Below are positions 14,838-16,594 of a DNA stretch of 16,594 bases, piece by piece. The stretch lies in NCBI GenBank assembly GCA_006227015.1, contig SBGI01000183.1:1-16594 (forward strand), read 5' to 3'. Position numbers and translations under genes: made by a program. This DNA is from Gammaproteobacteria bacterium (GTDB lineage Bacteria > Pseudomonadota > Gammaproteobacteria > Pseudomonadales > Porticoccaceae). The notes under the pieces were generated by a model. That model was not told where the DNA came from, did no database searches, and was given only the letters and a program-made list of their open reading frames with translations. Position 1 is the first letter of the stretch; each line of letters starts with the position of its first letter.

Positions 14838-16594
14838 ATGGGGCAATTCATGACACGATTACTCGACCTGAGTACAGGTTGGGCTGGCCGCTTCGGGCCG
14901 GCAAAACCGAGACGATTCAGACAGATCTTACGAACGGGTTTGATGGTGCTGCTAAGCGCCGCCGTAACACCCGGACACACCACTCCCTCTCAGGATCAGG
15001 CCGCACAGATGACACAGGCGCTGATCGCACAGCAACAATCATTCGGAAAGGCTCAGGGTCTCAATAAAGCCAATCAGCTGGAACAGCTCGTTGAGTTGGC
15101 AGAGCAGCGGTATGCACTGTTGTCAGAGCTGGTAGAAAGTGATCCCGCGCAGTTATTTCGTGCGGTGATACCTGAAGATCAAAGACAGGGAATGCCCGCC
15201 GAAGTACAGGATAGATTGCTGAACAACCTGGACATGATCGAAGGCAGATTGCAGGCGCGTTATGACGACTATGAAAACGGCACTCACCAACTGCGTCATT
15301 TATTTGAGACAGCAATCGGCGAACGCTTCGAAATGCATTTTACGGGAGAGCCGCCGGTTTTCCCTGCGGGCAGTATGGTGCGAGCAAAAGGTTTGCTACT
15401 GCTGGGTTCCGGAGATTCAGATGACACGGAAGGGGACCTGATCGTAGAGCCGGGTGCAGGTAGTTTTGAAATTCTCGAGTGCTGTGAATCAGGCGGCACT
15501 TCGTCCGCTAGCTATACTCCGGAACTGGCCGACACCTATGGTGACAAGACTACCCTGGTGATGCTGGTCAATTTCAGGAATGCATCCGGTGACATGCCCT
15601 GGTCAGCAGCACAGGTGGAACAGGTTATCTTTGGTGACATTAACGCATTCTTTGTGGAAGCCTCCTACGGGCAGGCATCCATCAGCGGCGCCGTGGTGGA
15701 TTGGACAACCATCGACCAGGACAGCACGACCTGCCTGCCAGATGAGTTGGCAAGCATGGCAAACGACAATGCCATCGCCAATGGCTATGACCCCCTCGGT
15801 TATAACCGCCTGGTCTATGTGTTCCCGAAAAATGCCTGTGGTTTCAGTGGCTCTGCATATATAGGCGGCAACATCAGCTGGATAAACGGCACCATCGACA
15901 ACCGGGTCATTGCCCATGAGTTGGGACACAACCTGGGGCTTTATCACTCGGAGTCCCTGGAATGTGGTGACCAGGTGGCCAGTGGCAGCTGTTCCACCAT
16001 CTATTATGGCGATACGCTGGATACCATGGGGACCGGCAACAATGCACATTTTAACGCCTTCCAGAAAGAGCGGTTGGGCTGGTTGTTGCCGGAAGATATC
16101 GTGGAGGTCAGTAGCGCTGGGGTTTATCAACTGAAACCCTACGAAACCGCGCCCGATGGCAGCGCGATGGCGCTTAAAGTGCTGCGTTCTATCAATGCAG
16201 CCACCGGTCAGAAGAACTGGCTTTACCTTGAATACCGTCAACCCATTGGCTTTGATGACAATCTGGCCAGTGTAACGCCCAGCAATATCTACAACGGGGT
16301 TGTGTTGCATGCCGCCACGGAAGGGAATGCATCATCCAGTCGCTTGCTGGATGCGAACCCGAACAGTGATGCACGTGGTAATTATTTCGACTGGCTCGAT
16401 CCGGCCCTTACAGTGGGCAACAGTTACTCCGAGTCATCCAGCGGCATTTTTATCAGCACGGACATTGCAGACAGTGTCGGCTCAGAAATGACGATTCAGG
16501 TTGACGCGTCCGCCTGTACAGCCGGAACGGCTACACTGCTGCTCGATAGTCCCACGGTCGCACCCTGGGTAAGCGCGGGGACCACAGTAAATTA
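14838..16594 (+). CDS. Secreted gametolysin-like (peptidase M11) zinc metalloprotease, 3' end outside window
   Basis: The frame is open from ATG 14838, directly after an in-frame TGA, to the window end (585 codons and counting). The zinc site is the metzincin form HELGHNLGLYH (His360, His364, His370, catalytic Glu361), with a Met-turn about 27 residues later (TMGTG, Met397) and QKERLGWL after it, as in gametolysin-type M11 proteases. Order: a long basic n-region (RRFRQILR), a short hydrophobic segment (about 33-44) that looks like a signal peptide, a Gln-rich helical stretch (about 50-160), a beta-type domain with a CC pair (about 165-230), the catalytic domain from about 239, then a C-terminal domain opening with DASACTAG and cut off. 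It should be exported and cleave external proteins. ATG 14850 is an alternative start with GGGG 6 bases upstream; neither has a strong ribosome site. The substrate is unknown. Confidence 0.85.
   Translation, partial: MGQFMTRLLDLSTGWAGRFGPAKPRRFRQILRTGLMVLLSAAVTPGHTTPSQDQAAQMTQALIAQQQSFGKAQGLNKANQLEQLVELAEQRYALLSELVESDPAQLFRAVIPEDQRQGMPAEVQDRLLNNLDMIEGRLQARYDDYENGTHQLRHLFETAIGERFEMHFTGEPPVFPAGSMVRAKGLLLLGSGDSDDTEGDLIVEPGAGSFEILECCESGGTSSASYTPELADTYGDKTTLVMLVNFRNASGDMPWSAAQVEQVIFGDINAFFVEASYGQASISGAVVDWTTIDQDSTTCLPDELASMANDNAIANGYDPLGYNRLVYVFPKNACGFSGSAYIGGNISWINGTIDNRVIAHELGHNLGLYHSESLECGDQVASGSCSTIYYGDTLDTMGTGNNAHFNAFQKERLGWLLPEDIVEVSSAGVYQLKPYETAPDGSAMALKVLRSINAATGQKNWLYLEYRQPIGFDDNLASVTPSNIYNGVVLHAATEGNASSSRLLDANPNSDARGNYFDWLDPALTVGNSYSESSSGIFISTDIADSVGSEMTIQVDASACTAGTATLLLDSPTVAPWVSAGTTVN

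Noticed and set aside
14663..15067. 134-codon plus-strand frame overlapping the protease start
   Set aside because: It is rich in Arg, Thr and Gly, has no ribosome site, and runs in another frame across the protease signal region. It is a shadow.
15603..16310. 235-codon open frame on the minus strand
   Set aside because: It is antisense to the metalloprotease catalytic domain with its HEXXHXXGXXH site and Met-turn; the reverse frame looks like codon-bias shadow.

Overview
The window is a stretch of gammaproteobacterial chromosome. The best protein matches by eye are to gammaproteobacterial forms: GrxA, YciA, Can, the long PstC and PstA with N-terminal extensions, PhoU, and a FcbT2/FcbT3-type TRAP permease pair. 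Together with a secreted gametolysin-type protease this suggests a free-living, probably aquatic organism. The species cannot be fixed from the sequence alone. No rRNA, tRNA, CRISPR array, transposase or phage gene was seen.

Layout, left to right. 1-741: 3' part of a membrane ceramidase-like (CREST) hydrolase, cut by the window edge; its first ~240 bp are strikingly AT-rich. 819-1073: grxA-type glutaredoxin with a CGFC active site, convergent with a leftward group (3470 to 1081) of TRAP small permease, TRAP large permease and YciA-type acyl-CoA thioesterase. No TRAP substrate-binding protein gene accompanies the permeases. 3471-3652: divergent regulatory region with four PhoB half-sites in an 11-bp register facing pstS. 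3653-9160: complete phosphate operon pstS-pstC-pstA-pstB-phoU, with a strong hairpin terminator after pstS and a second terminator after phoU. 9269-9925: beta-carbonic anhydrase (TTG start). 9960-10727: crotonase-family protein lacking one of the two usual catalytic glutamates. 10737-13880, leftward: a minimal PutA (proline dehydrogenase plus P5C dehydrogenase, no DNA-binding domain). 13881-14837: about 950 bp with no convincing gene, AT-rich on the left, purine-rich and hairpin-rich on the right, with a leftward intrinsic terminator. 14838 to the end: start of a secreted HEXXHXXGXXH metalloprotease of the gametolysin (M11) type, cut by the window edge.

How the genes work together. The central unit is the high-affinity phosphate system. 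PstS binds phosphate in the periplasm, PstC and PstA form the channel, PstB powers it, and PhoU links transporter state to the PhoR/PhoB two-component system, whose output should act on the Pho boxes before pstS. The TRAP genes fire in the opposite direction from the same 182-bp gap, so they could share that control. The other genes are mostly housekeeping or catabolic: thiol redox, acyl-CoA turnover, CO2/bicarbonate supply, and proline use as carbon and nitrogen. A secreted protease upstream of a proline catabolic enzyme is compatible with peptide scavenging, but the two are separated by a long gap and no link is demonstrated.

I did not find a clearly new multi-gene system. The most open parts are the 950-bp gap before the protease, the four-unit Pho box shared with the TRAP permeases, and the composition switch inside the ceramidase-like gene.
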